64,000 nucleotides of DNA, taken from positions 744,001-808,000 of the forward strand of contig JBAJFG010000309.1 of the NCBI GenBank assembly GCA_037903475.1, written 5' to 3'. Positions within the stretch are counted from its first letter, which is position 1; every line of letters starts with the position of its first letter. The position numbers and the translations under genes were made by a program. Origin of the DNA: Ancylostoma caninum. Its lineage: Eukaryota > Nematoda > Chromadorea > Rhabditida > Ancylostomatidae. Positions 12,401 to 24,261 of the stretch are shown one piece after another. The notes below the pieces were generated by a model. That model ran no database searches, had not been told where the DNA came from, and was given only the letters and a program-made list of their open reading frames with translations.

Positions 12401-13123
12401 ACCTCATCCGACTCGTTGTCTCTCGAAGCGAGATCGACATGGCTGACATTAAGAGGATCTTTGAGGTGAACCTCATCCCATGACTTCGCGAAAATTCCAT
12501 CTGTTTAGTTCAATTTAGTTTAAAAGGGCTCAATAATGCAGCTAAGAAACGGAACATATTAAATTATCTAGATTTACTTTATTCAATCTGGGTCAGATTT
12601 AAACTATTTTTACCTCTTCTCCTCTTCGAGGAATTTCTCGCATTTTCCTTGTCTCACTATTACTAGGGTATAGAACTACATAGGCCTACAAAGTCAAACA
12701 ACCCCTGAGTATTTCTAAAAAATGTTCCTGGACATCGTCCCTACATGGTAGCGTATTTCTTACGCTTGAGAAACGCTTTACTAAGAATTTCTACTGCCCA
12801 GCAGTGGTGCTGAAATTATAACTTCTTGAATGTTCTCTATTTCCACAAGTCTCCAGTATTTTTCTGCATCCATCCAACCTTTTTTTGTTGTATGTTGGAA
12901 CTTAGTGATAATTTAATCGTGAAACAAACGCTGCTGTGAGGGTTGTAGTTAAACTGTAATTATAGCCTTAATTTATACTTGTAATCTGTCAGTATAGTTT
13001 CCAATAAAAGGTCATAAATTCTGATTCCAGGCCGAGTACGGCACGACTCTGGAGGACATGATCAAGGATGACTGCTCAGGAGCTTACAAAGATGCGCTGA
13101 TCGCTCTCGTCAATGGCAACTGA
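9460..13123 (+). CDS. annexin (copy 2), four repeats
   Basis: Tandem paralog of the gene at 1256. Exons: 9460-9564, 9631-9720, 10516-10617, 10683-10829, 10986-11057, 11430-11552, 11622-11756, 12379-12465 and 13031-13123, giving 317 residues. Exons 2 to 8 have the same lengths and phases as in copy 1; only the N-terminal head (35 against 37 codons) and the tail (no final leucine) differ. Calcium sites: GFGT 28-31 with E70, GIGT in repeat 2 with the GDTSG aspartate, GENQFGT in repeat 3, and GFGT 259-262 with D301. Repeat 1 again has NN after GT. By eye the two proteins are about three-quarters to four-fifths identical, with mostly conservative changes. The frame is intact, so both copies look functional. 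The duplication included upstream and 3' flanks. Confidence 0.93.
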
Positions 13124-13388
13124 TGCTACATCACCAAAATCGTCAGTATCGGCATTTGAAGGCACCTTGCTTTTATGAGACAAATTGATTGCATCAAATA
13201 TATCGTTAGGAACAAAATTTAAGCACATCTGAGCTTATTCATCACTGTTTTGTAACTGTTTGTTTATATTGCTCCACTGTTGTTTTAAGCCGTTGATTCG
13301 ATACACATGGAAAATTCGAGAGCATTTATCCATCATTTTTTGTTGCCATTGAAGCTTTATAAATTATCAATGGTTATGAAGTTAAGAG

Positions 13389-13394
13389 AATGAA
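13389..13394 (+). other. variant poly(A) signal, annexin 2
   Basis: AATGAA, a known weaker nematode variant, at the position equivalent to AATAAA in copy 1, about 265 bases after the stop. Confidence 0.4.
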
Positions 13395-14428
13395 AGTTTG
13401 GTCATCTGTTTGTATTTTATCGAAAAGAGATAAGAAAGTTGTCAGTTCCATGCGCATACGGATGCCTTACCACCAACTCCTGCGGCTGCTCCGCTTTTAA
13501 GCGCAGCTAAATCAAATCATAGCGCATCTTAATCAAAAATATAAAACATAATATCAATATACTTCAGTCGTTGTGGTCTATATGCACTTACAGGTTCTTC
13601 TTTGCACTCCTTTCTTTCTTTACACTCCTAGAAAACTGTGTTTTCATTTCATTTCCTCAGAGGCTATTGAAATTTTGTCAGCAGTGGCAAAACTATGTAC
13701 AACATAATAGACAAGTATCGATATGTTTACTAATTTCCTAGAAAGCACGTGCACAACAGGTTTCCATGGTCATCACCAGCAACATGCGCTATGCCGCATA
13801 TTACGTGATACTCTGCTTGTCTGCGCATCCACCCACTTCATTGATCCTTGTGCAATCCTCCTGCTACCGGTTCTAACCTGTCTAAACAGGTGGTGAGGCG
13901 TATTCGACGGGTCTTATGCAGTTCCCCGTAAGTTGGCCTTACTGTGACTACAGGCTTGACCCGATCGGGTCAAATCGGGTCGAATTTCGAATGGATCGAC
14001 TTTCGAATGACTCCAAATATCGACAATTAGGAAAGGAGCAAAGTTTGACTTGGAATGTCGGCTATTCAATAAAAACTAAGTCACTCGAATTGTCGATTAT
14101 CGATTAAAATCGAGTTATTCGAAACGGTGAGTATTCGAAAAAGTTGAAAAGCCTAGGCGTACGAAATCGAGTCAAATAACTACTACGGGCAAATGCGAAC
14201 ATGATTGGATCGCGTGGGAACGAGCACAGGAGGTATTCAATTTCATAGACAACACCATCTAAGGTTCTGGAAGATCCATATGAAATTTAAGAAGCTTCAG
14301 AATGTTGCGGCAGATCAATTATTGTAGCCATATGAAGCTACCACTTCTACATTTTCATGGCAGTGGTTCAAATATCTATTTATTTGTAGTAAGTGTGTAC
14401 ACCACAAGAGCGCACCAAAGACATACTA
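13395..14428. other. non-coding, TTCGAA-rich patch
   Basis: No gene seen. From about 13975 to 14140 there are many TTCGAA/CGATTATCGAT motifs, resembling in composition the minisatellites at 27.2, 37.2 and 38.8 kb. Confidence 0.4.
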
Positions 14429-14676
14429 CAGTGGACGTCAATAGCGGTGGCTCATCCGCGTTCTCGAGAAGTACGCCGCGCAACCGCACCGCGCGCGTCA
14501 TAAACGATGTTTTCTGGTGCTGTTATGCTGTATCTGGCAGCTCGTCTACGCGGCTCCAAGGATTTTTGATCAAATCGGGAAGAAAGCGAGTAGAAGTAGC
14601 ATTCCGGCGAGCGCAGCGCGGTCGCGGTGCATCCTTCTTTAGACCGCAGGTGGGCCAGCGTCATTGACATCCGCTG
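14429..14676. mobile_element. palindromic TA-flanked element, family 1 copy A
   Basis: TA-flanked, starts CAGTGGACGTCAA, ends with the inverted (mutated) form, and is nearly self-complementary throughout. Related copies are at 17847, 18439 and 28296. CAGTG ends beside TA are the mark of Tc1/mariner-type elements; no transposase is present. Confidence 0.75.
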
Positions 14677-14988
14677 TACATTGTCAACAGCGAAAAAAAA
14701 AACTAAATTTTAATAACCATAAACGCTTGAGGAGTAGACGACGCTCCTGGAAACTGTCCCTATAAATACAATGATTTTTTAGTTCATTTTTGTGACTCTT
14801 GAGAATTCGTCACGGTACTTAAAGGCATTTATAACTGTAACATGTTTCTCCTACTACTTTAAAGCAGTATAAACACATGCTTTAATTAGAACCGGATCCG
14901 TCGCATCGTTAAAAACGACAATTGAAATCAATCCACCGACGAAACCGCGCCTCTCTCCGGAGATGACGCAGCCAGTATCGATTGTGCC

Positions 14989-15508
14989 CTATATACTTCC
15001 AAAGCATGGCACATTCTCCTTGTGACAACATGCTTTTCGGTTTCGTACTTTCGTTCCCAGGATAGTTCCTAGCTCTGGCATGATTTTTACACTTTCTGGA
15101 TGCTTCGTGTTTTCAATTTGCTTTAACTTTACTACACAGGGTTTCATTTTACCCTGGCAAGCTAAACTGTTACAACATGGGTAGCATTTCGATTCTCGCC
15201 AAAGAACAGTATGTGTTTTACAGCGCAGGATTCCCTCGTTGCGTTCCACTTGAGACAAATTGCAAAATGTCCTTGATTATTCAATAACTGGTAATACTTT
15301 CGTTTAGTACATCCAAAAATTCAGTTTTTATACACTGTTTCAAAAACAACGACAGTTGAATAACTACACATAAAATTACAATCCCTGCGCTAAACGGCAA
15401 GCACAAGAATCCTCTGTTATTGCATGCCAAGCACCACATTGTTTCACGTTTCCTTTTCTTCTCTAATTTCTCTTCAACTTTCGTCCTTGTTAAACGAGCC
15501 ACAGGCAT
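14989..15508 (-). CDS. candidate small cysteine-rich membrane protein
   Basis: Not recognised as a family. Exon 1 (15508-15298) starts at an ATG and encodes a lysine/arginine-rich head (KVEEKLEKKRKRE), CLACNNRGFLC, then a hydrophobic stretch of about 20 residues (AGIVILCVVIQLSLFL). A 49-base intron (15297-15249, GT..AAG) keeps the phase and removes the stop that would otherwise end the frame. Exon 2 (15248-14989) adds 85 residues with nine cysteines, including CYPCC near its start and ACC..C near the end. The total would be 156 residues, laid out like a type II membrane protein with a cysteine-rich outer part. The acceptor is weak (CTCAAG), and both exons could be chance open frames. It is flanked by palindromic elements and there is no neighbour evidence. 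Confidence 0.33.
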
Positions 15509-16570
15509 TATTTATGATGGAGGGCTTGTTACAGGGTAACGTTTTTCAATTTTTTCTTTCAAGCTTCACTTGATTTAATTTTTACAAAATTAAAATCAAA
15601 CAAAGATAGGTCCTTCTCGCCATACTGACGAGTTCCCGCCAGGACCTAATTTTTGAACCTATTTACCCGTATATGGATAAGGGGACGAAACGGGCAAATG
15701 GGTTACACTCTTTTACGAGTTTTACCATTTTCTTTTCTACATAAGAACTTCACATTATATTAACAATTTATTAATTATCTTGGATTTTAGAACCATGAAT
15801 GCCAATCTTTGATTGAGTAATCCTGATCCGCGTAAAAAACTGATACAAAAATTCCTACTTCAAGGCAGCACTCGATTAAATATCCATTCCTGAGAAATCA
15901 TATTCCGTTTAATGGATAACAACTAGATCACAACTGAGTTCAACCCAAAGAATCGTCGCCTAGCTGCGGAAATACTGCAGCAAAGGCTATCAGCACAGTT
16001 CGTTGCTATCGCATTTAGGTTAAACGACGCGCCAGCTTACGCAAGCTCGGTGGCTTCGCACCTCAATCCCGGATTTTTTAGCGAGCTTTACACTATTTCA
16101 CTTCTAGGTATGAGTTCTTTCTCCAAATTTGGAAGATCTACAAAAAATCTCAGACATGAAGATTTCTGCGGAGAAGCCAGTAGTCAGTGGGTTCTCCACT
16201 AATCCACGTAAATGAGATTAACTTTCACTCATTCTATCAGACGAGGTGAGGGGGAGGAAGCTAGAGAATCGTCTACTCCTCAAAATTTTAGAAATTTTAT
16301 TCAGAACCAGCTAAACGCAGTGTATTTTCACTACAATATCTCACATCCGAACATTTCATATGGGCTGTTATCGTCTGCTGAGATCAAAGATGTCAAAGTC
16401 CTTGTTTTCATGCGCAATACTGCAGCTGCTTATGTCCAAAGCGTTGCTTGCTGCTAGTTTGCTACGCTTTCTGTGCTTATACAATTTTTACCTCGGTGGT
16501 TGTCGCGTGGCCAATTGTTCTCGCCTTATTATCTACAGTTACAGACAACGTTTTGGGCATAGATTCGTTA
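15509..16570. other. non-coding, no gene seen
   Basis: AT-rich with no exon chain, RNA gene or clear repeat that I can support. Confidence 0.4.
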
Positions 16571-17116
16571 CTGTCCGCTCACTTGGGGCAGGCACTGCAG
16601 ATCGCGCTCCAATCGAACCCCGCGACGCGGAGATTATCGGACACTTACCACCCGCGGCACGTCAAGCCCCGGTACAACAGTAGCAGAAAAGCGCTGTTCT
16701 CAGTCGTTCCTCAATAAGGATAGCTTAGCTTTGATCTAAAGTGATCAATAAGACGCTGTAGTGACCTGGGGCATCTTTTAAACCACGTACGGGGCTGTTC
16801 TGGGAAGATTACATGAGATACGTTCCCCACCTGCGTTGCGGCGGCAGCGAGGAGCTAGAGCCCAGACACGGGAGTGGTGGGTGGAGGCAGTACAGGGACC
16901 CGTTAGTAATCGGAGACGCAGAGAGCGAGAGGACTGACGGTGCGCGGCAGGCTCTGGCCGTGATTGGGGAACGTATCTCGTGCAACCTTCTGGGAAGGGT
17001 CCAAAGAGGCAAAACAGCCTGACGCTGCGCGTGCGGGTGGTAAGTGCCCGTAGACGCGACACGAATAGTCTTCGATTGGAGCGCGATCTATAGTGCATAC
17101 TACACAAAGTGAACAG
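16571..17116. repeat. large foldback element
   Basis: Nested inverted repeats. AGATCGCGCTCCAATCGA near 16600 pairs with its complement near 17075; ACTTACCACCCGC near 16645 with 17030-17045; GAGATACGTTCCCCA near 16814 with 16965-16980. The unit is GC-rich against its surroundings, palindromic from end to end and has no coding frame of note. Termini are approximate. Confidence 0.65.
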
Positions 17117-17846
17117 CCTGGTCAAATAAGTGACCATAAATACTGGGCAAAAAATATCGACCATGTTACCGGGAAACCCAAACAGTTTTGGTTAATATTT
17201 TTGTATTGGGTTTCAGTTTTTAGCATTATTTTATTGTGTTTCTCATGATATTTTGAGTTTTTGTTAAGGGCACACCAACACTGAAATGCTAAACAAACAA
17301 ATAAATAGATACACAGGCTCACGCATAGTTTCATTACCAGTGCTTCAGGATCAGATTTTTCGAGAAGTACAAGGTTCTCCTGCCATTAATTAATCCATCC
17401 AGCTGTTGAAACCTCACCACCATCGTTTCGAGGCTCAGGCGTTGGTAAATCGCCATAACCTTCCGCAATAGTTGCGAAGTGGCAGAGCCGCTGGGCAATA
17501 ATATTGCTGACACCAGCTGCATTAATTTACTCCGTAACCCATTAAAACCAGTCGTCGACGTTGCAGATCGCACTATTTCCGTCAGGGCAGTTGTCTCACA
17601 CTCCCTACCAAGTTTATTGATTTGTGCCTATGCGGTTGCGATAAGGACAATTTATACTAGCTGAATGCGACAGTCGCGCGTCGGACGCACACATCTATTT
17701 GGCGAAGGATTTTGCTTGAGGACTGCCCGGGGTGACATGCACTCCCTGAATGGAAAGAACGCGCGGCCGTCGCTATGCCCTAGAAGCATGCGCCTTGGCT
17801 GCAACAGTGACGCGACTAGCCCCCTGTTCTTCACCATATAGACGTA

Positions 17847-18116
17847 CAGTGGACGTCAATGGCGTTGGCCCATTCGCGGCCTCGAGAAGGACGCAGCGCG
17901 AGGGCGCTGCGCGCGCCGTCACCTATGTATTCTGCTGCCTTTATGCAATTTCTAGCAGCTTTTCTACTCGATTTTAACGATTTTCGAGCAAATCGGGAAG
18001 AAAAGACCCTAGAAATAGCACTCCGGCCGCTGCGACACCGATCCCGACGCGCGCGGCGCGGTCGCGCTGCGTCCTCCTCGAGGCCGCGAATGGGCCGCCA
18101 TCATTGCCGTCCGCCG
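17847..18116. mobile_element. palindromic TA-flanked element, family 1 copy B
   Basis: TA-flanked, starts CAGTGGACGTCAATGGCG, and the right end is its inverted form with mutations (CCGCCG in place of CCACTG). Inner GGCCTCGAGAAGGACGC and its inverted copy match copies A, C and D. Confidence 0.75.
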
Positions 18117-18258
18117 TACGCGCGTCAGTCGCACGAATCCCGTATAGGTTGCCCTATAACCATGAATTGCCCAACTGATGTCAAAAAAGAATAGCAGAAC
18201 AAAAGACTGACGTATCGATCCCACACTGGCGCGCCTCGCTTCCTTTTATGTACTTATA

Positions 18259-18436
18259 CAGTCCTTGTCGAAAAGATAGACGGATTGCGCGTGCGGTTTC
18301 ATATCGTCGCGGTCGCAGAATCGCGGTGGGACCTATTGGACCCTCTCACTTGGAGCATGCACTCTCCGTATCCATCGTTCAGGTCCCGCCGCGTTTCTGC
18401 AGTGACGGAATCCGTCTATCTTTTCGACAAGGACTG
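18259..18436. mobile_element. palindromic TA-flanked element, family 2
   Basis: A 178-base palindrome beginning CAGTCCTTGTCGAAAAGATA and ending with its exact inverse, flanked by TA. The inner arms also pair (GCGGTGGGACC with GGTCCCGCCGC). The TA at 18437-18438 on its right is also the left TA of the family 1 element at 18439. Confidence 0.75.
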
Positions 18437-18438
18437 TA

Positions 18439-18707
18439 CAGTGGACGGCAATGGCGGTGGCCCATCTGCGGCCTCGAGAAGAACACAGCGCAACCGCGTC
18501 GCCCGCGTCGTAAACAATGTTTTCTGCTGCTGTTATGCTATATCTAGAGCTTTTCTGCCCGATTTTAAGGATTCTTGACCAAATCGGGAAGAAAGCGAGT
18601 AGAAATAGCATTCCAGCAGCAGACGACAACGGTCCCTTCGCGCGCGGCGCGCTTGCGTTGCGTCCTTCTCGAGGCCGCAGATGGGCCACCGCCATTGCCG
18701 TCCACTG
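18439..18707. mobile_element. palindromic TA-flanked element, family 1 copy C
   Basis: Best preserved copy: CAGTGGACGGCAATGGCGGT at the left and its exact inverse ending CCACTG at the right, with TA on both sides. It abuts the family 2 element. Confidence 0.8.
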
Positions 18708-20994
18708 TACATAGCGTGTTCTGTCGGGGACACGAGTCCGAGAGAAAATAGAAAGAGAAATTGTGTGACTGCGACCCGCAAAAGTTATTGTAATCCAAAA
18801 AAAAAAAACGATGCAACAGTGGTGCTAGCCTTTCTCATTGCGACATGTCGTAGTGACAACTGCGAAATGTCCTGCGTTTAGCGTGGAGGATGGCCAAGTT
18901 GCCGATTTGTGCACGATAGTCAACTATTGCCGTGTACGGAACGTTCTACACCAATAAGTTTTGATAGCGACTGTGCTTAAGTGACAATTTCTATAAAAAT
19001 CTCTCGCTGTGACGCAAAGAGCATGTTATGCGCACATTATGCACTAGTTATATTCAGCTTTAGCGCCAAAAAAAAAACATTTTACTGACAATGTGAAGCC
19101 ATGTTACACAATTACTAAACGAACAAACACGTGGCGGACTCATCCGCTCGGGAATTCCTTGTCCTAGCTTCGAGGTTAGCACCCCTTCCTCCTCTGTCTC
19201 TCATCAGAAATGCCCTTGATGCATTTTTTTTTTCGTTATAGGAGTCATCTGTCCAGAACAACAGTGGAAGTTCTCTGTTCACAGCAATTCATAAAGCTTC
19301 GAGACATGCTGTTTTTGTCCTATGTTGAGCGTTTATGGTGGGGAAGCAAGCGCCGAGGAAGATTAACTGTCTTGAAAACTGAATCCTAGGCAGTGAAGCG
19401 AGCATTTTTCGTCAGAACAACGAGAAAGCTTTGTCTTGGCTTTGTTTTGCTGTCATGATGTGAAACGTCTTAGACTTGGCCTTGTTAGTAGTTCTTTTGT
19501 TTTTCTTTTCAAATAACAAATCAGGGATACACTGCTGCAAGCACGCAATCTTCACTGGGCAGATTCGACCTGAGGCACTAGCATCGCAAATTCCTGACCG
19601 TGCACTTTTACTGTGTCCAAGCCCGAGTACAGGAAGCTGCAAAGATCGAGACCCGTGCGCACGCGCCGCACCACCTGTTTAGCAGGGTTACAAGAGAGAC
19701 TAAAGAGGATCGGACGTGAATAAAATGAGGGACACCATTTCGCTAGTTCTGACCCAAAAATATCAATGTAATAGAGCTCAAACTTCAGCTGTAGGGGTTA
19801 TTCGGTGCGGTGATCACTTTGGTGAAATCAGTGAAATGTGCGGATGCGCAGACAATCAGAGTGCCTCGCTGCTCTTGGTGTAGAGCGTGGCCTCCACCTT
19901 CGGATTCTCCTGTAATGTACGAGCTCAGTTGTTAATCTCACATATTCAGTGGTTTCTTGCTTTGTTTCCAATTGTTACCTTGTTTTTTTTTTTCGAAATG
20001 TATGTGAAACTGTTACCAGTGAAGCAAAGCTCAAATTATCGAGCTGTTTTCATTCACTCTTGCCCCGTTTTAGGACTGATTGACGTTCCACCTATCAGGT
20101 GTCTGGAAATTGTTTGTTATGAGCAGTTCCCCTTGTTTTCTTTATTCTCATTTTATGGTCTCATTTTATCTGTGGCTGCACCCTCTACAGTCCTTGACAG
20201 ATGATTTCCATATCATGTGGTCAGTCTTTTTAACCACTATTGAGAAGTTTCTATGGGTTTATCAATTTCTAACAGATTTCTGGAATCCGAACGGAAAGAA
20301 GGGAGTTATGGGGCTTGCTTCTAGGCTTAGACCTGCAGGACTAGGACGCAGGAACGCATGACCGAGCGAAACCAAGTTAACTAACAGATTTTTGTCCTGG
20401 GTCTCCTGATACGTACCTGAAGGGCAACCGATCACGATAACCATCGCGGATTTGCTAGTCCAGTGAGTGAATGGACAGTTTTATCGTGCATAACTTTGCG
20501 GCGTAAAATAAAATGTGCTGTGAGCGTAATTGCACTATACTCTATAAATGCTATTTTCTGATAACTTGTGGGCTTTGCCATTTTTTTCATCATTTTTCTC
20601 GGATGAGGGGCGACTTTTTCTTTCGATGGTGTTTGTCTGTTTCCTTTGGAACAAGTTGGCTCTGCACATTTGTAAGTAGTGTCACTCCTTGACACCTTGT
20701 TTATTGCACACTATTCGTTCGTTGGAGCCATCTCGTTTCTTATCTCGATAGTATTCAATTTGCTTTGTTTACGTATTGGTTTTTGTTTAAAAAAGCTTGA
20801 GTCTTGTTTTTTATCTTCAACCTTGATTGCATTCCTGATCCCGAGAGATTTCTTTATCAAATTTCAATCATTCACATCCTGCTTTGTCCACTGCTTATTA
20901 CTGCTTAAAGACCCCAATTTTTGCTCCTCTTTCTCTTCTTTTCAACATCAACTGGCCGTCGAAATGCATGATTGACATACACATCGACTACATA
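18708..20994. other. non-coding, no gene seen
   Basis: No exon chain is supported on either strand. Open frames here are AT-rich and hydrophobic by composition. A poly-A run at 18799-18808 and a T-run near 19986 are the only low-complexity features noted. Confidence 0.4.
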
Positions 20995-21536
20995 CAGGGG
21001 GGGGGGCATAAGTTATTGTACAACGTTTGCTGGCCCATTTCTCCGCAGTAGTAAAATATTTTTTGCCGCACTAGGCACTGTTTAATAGAGCTGGATTTGC
21101 TCTATCTTTTGATCACAAAAACCTCCTGGATACTTCCAAGATAACGAAAAAAGTTTATCGGAAACATTCATTGCAGACTTTCGGTGCCGCAAAATGCACT
21201 AACTCTGCCCGCAATTTCCGAGCAAAACAGCCACAAAAACAGTTTGATATTTTTAGAAAGAGCATTCTTTGCTCTTTAAGATGCATCTAAGCAGTACACC
21301 CCACTTTAGAGATTTGGTGGATTTTTCGTAAAAAATTTCCACATCAACCCGCTTTTTTCAAAAACCTGTTCTAAGTCCAACTGCTCCAAAGCAAAACTCT
21401 CCCGGGAAACGGGGTTTTAACTGTAAGATACTTTGATCCCTGCTCTATTCGGCAGCGAAAAGAGCAGGATAATCCATGTGTTGCTGGTGGAGAAATAAAT
21501 GAGCAAACGTTGTACAATAACTTATGGCCCCCCCTG
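20995..21536. mobile_element. palindromic element just upstream of SPRYD7
   Basis: TA-flanked. The left end is CAGGGG.. followed by CATAAGTTATTGTACAACGT; the right end is its inverse (ACGTTGTACAATAACTTATG, then C-run and CTG). Pairing continues inwards (AATAGAGC with GCTCTATT). No transposase frame. It ends 77 bases before the SPRYD7 ATG, so it forms most of the near upstream region of that gene. Confidence 0.75.
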
Positions 21537-21604
21537 TATATGCTGCTGTTTTTGCGTTCCACGTGATTTTGTTTGGCATGTGTAAGAGTGCCAAATAATT
21601 GCTG

Positions 21605-21611
21605 TTTTCAG
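21605..21611 (+). promoter_or_regulatory. probable trans-splice acceptor, SPRYD7
   Basis: TTTTCAG followed by GG and the ATG. No upstream coding exon is visible between the palindromic element and this site, so a spliced-leader acceptor is the simplest reading. An untranslated cis-spliced first exon is the alternative. Confidence 0.45.
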
Positions 21612-21613
21612 GG

Positions 21614-23823
21614 ATGAATCTCTTTGGCAGCTGTATTCCATACTTCGGAAACTGTTTGGAATGTATGCAAGGACCTTCTTTCTCGGCCACTGCATCATAC
21701 TCACAAATGGCAAACCCTTTAGCACCGTCAATTCGGCTTGATGTCGCGAAAAGTGGTGAGCACGTTTATTTTGAGTTTTTGTTGGAATTTCTTGTTTGGG
21801 TTGAGAATTTTAAACATGCTACTTCTAAATTTATCATCTGCTAAGGTGATGTTGCATTTTTACGGTTCGAGAAGTAGTATAGCAACGTTGGGGCCCTTGG
21901 TGTTTAGTTATCGATAATGAGACAGGTACAGGGCTGGCGATTTTCGAGGTGGTTACGTGCGCTTGCATCTTTACATGTTTGGTTTTTCCCTAAATTTAAT
22001 TTTCCCTTTCAATTGCATTCACTGGTTTTTTGGATTTTCTACTAGGTGCGTCACAAGTGATACTTTGTTCCATTCTCAATGGAAGTTCCTCGAAAATGTC
22101 TCGGATAACATCTTGGTCCAAAGATCTTTGTTTTTGTTCAGTGGTGAATTTGTCACTGTCGGAATTGGTAGAAATATAGTATATTTGATCTCATTTGAAC
22201 AAGCAGTAATATTAAGAAGGATTTAACTTCTCGGACGGTTTATGTTATTCCATTACTGAATATTTCATTCACGAGAAATTGGTTCGAAGGAGGCAAGGCG
22301 AGACTACCTTTAATGCAGCGATCACAATAAATTTAAAGATTTAAAAGAATAATTTGCTTTGATTCCCACAATTTTCCATCACAAGTAAATAGAGAGCCAG
22401 ATCTTCATCTCTAATATGATTTTGTGAACGAATGTCACCATAATCCTTGTTCCGTAACATTTGCAGCCTCTATAGTTGGGAGCTTTTTGTTTTTTTTCTT
22501 CTTATTTTCTGTTTCGCATTACTGGTCCTCAAATTTGCATAACATCTGTCACACCTTGTTTTGTATTCTAAATAAATAAATGATTTGGAGAAATCATATT
22601 CATCTAAAACTGTGAAGTGCCATGCTTCGACTTTTTTGCAAAGTATGCAGGGTTATTTGTTTGTTTGCTTGTGAAGCAAGCTGATGACAATAGCACTGAA
22701 ACCTACTCTCGATAGAATGTGTTCTAAAGTTCAGTATTTTACCTTTCCAGGGAAAGACGTAGTTATTCTGAAAGAAGGCGAGCGAATATGTGGTACTGGT
22801 GCAGCTTTAGGCACTCTGCCGATTGTACAAAACAAGGCTTATTTCCAAGTTGACGTCCAGCAGAATGGTGAGGTTTTTTAAAATCTTATTCGCTCGTATT
22901 TATGTTAAAATTTTCTCATTTTCCTCTAATTGTGTTCACTTGCTGCTTGCTGTTGAGCCTTTATTTCCCAGGGACATGGGGTGTTGGACTTGGTAATTCC
23001 CATTCTCCGTTGGATGCCGTCCCTGTTGCCTGTGATTTCTGGGGCGTCCGCGATAATGGCGATGTTGTTGCAAATGAAACTGTAATAGGAAAACTTAACA
23101 AACCTATCTCAGAGGGAGATTCAATTGTAAGTTGCTTAAATTATGTTTGAATATCATTTGAATGTTCAATTACAGCCTTATCATTTTGGCATCACTTTTT
23201 CCATTCTAAATGGCTATTTTGCATAGCCATTTATTCATCCATTAAGGGCGTATGCTATGACCACGTAGAACTGAAATTTCTTGTGAACGGCGAATGGGCG
23301 GAGCCAAGTATAACGGGGATCAGAGGACCTGTAAGTTTCATCGGTTTTTCTTATTTTAATTATATATTTGATAGTAAAATTCGCGATTGGTCTTCATGTT
23401 CGCTGCCCTTCAAAGGTTACGTGCCTGATAAGAAAGATAGCTTTGATGGATTTTTGAAAAAAATTATAGTTACTGTTTAAAACCAAGTTGTTTCCGCACT
23501 CCACTAATGTTGGAAAAATCTGCTATTCTTTTGTAACGAGTCAAATCCCGAATTCATGTGCTTTTGTAAGGAACGATCATTATCAATGTTTTTTTTTCAT
23601 GTTCTTCGCAACAAAAGTAACCGCCTAAAGTGAAAATTCCTCTACATTTTTATCTGGGCTTCTTTACAGCTATAAAAATTCTTGCCTTTATCAGAGTCTG
23701 TTATAGGCCTACCCCATTATCTACGTGGACGAATCAGCTATTATAGACGTCAAATTCCGAAAGTTCACCCAAGAAGCTCCAAGTGGCTATGACGAGATAC
23801 TTGCTGAGCAAACATTGCTTTGA
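21614..23823 (+). CDS. SPRYD7: SPRY domain-containing protein 7
   Basis: Homolog of animal SPRYD7 (CLL deletion region gene 6 protein), a small protein that is essentially one SPRY domain, a beta-sandwich protein-binding fold. Exons: 21614-21755, 22751-22867, 22972-23126, 23247-23330 and 23707-23823, with consistent phases, give 204 residues against roughly 196 in vertebrates. Family motifs in order: a cysteine-rich head (GSCIPYFGNCLEC), DVVILKEGERICGTGAAL, GTWGVGLGN, VCYDHVELKFLVNG, GIRGPAYPIIYVDESAI and a tail ending YDEILAEQTLL. The exon 4 acceptor is ATTAAG, not TTTCAG, but is needed for the conserved YDHVEL block. Molecular function is not established even in vertebrates. It is convergent with the unknown gene at 24753. 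Confidence 0.93.
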
Positions 23824-23834
23824 ACTCTTCACCA

Positions 23835-23840
23835 AATAAA
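23835..23840 (+). other. poly(A) signal, SPRYD7
   Basis: AATAAA twelve bases after the stop codon. Confidence 0.6.
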
Positions 23841-24261
23841 TCCTTAAATTTTGCTGGTTTTGAGCGGTTGTTCCAATCATTTTTCGCGATTTACTGCCTT
23901 TCCATCTGTGATTTCCACTTCTGGACGTAGTTTTTCAAGGTCTAGTTTCCAAGTTATATAGTCGGTTGCTATATTTGAACGTTCCTTCCCTTCAAAATAT
24001 TTTGAAACTTTTTTTGCAGTCTGAAAATATTTCGAAGAATAAGCGCATTGGTTTAATAGTTGCTGGTTTCATTCGGAGAGGAATGGAGCGGTCGTAAAAG
24101 TGGAATTAACCTAACGGTCTATCCATTGTGCTTGACTCGAGTCAAAAATTGCCTGAAGTCATGCTAAATAAGCCGACACAGATTGATGGCCACAACAGTG
24201 CAGCCTTGAAGGAGCCACCAAGACGAATAGGTTTTCGGAATGTGACACGATGTGGAAATGT

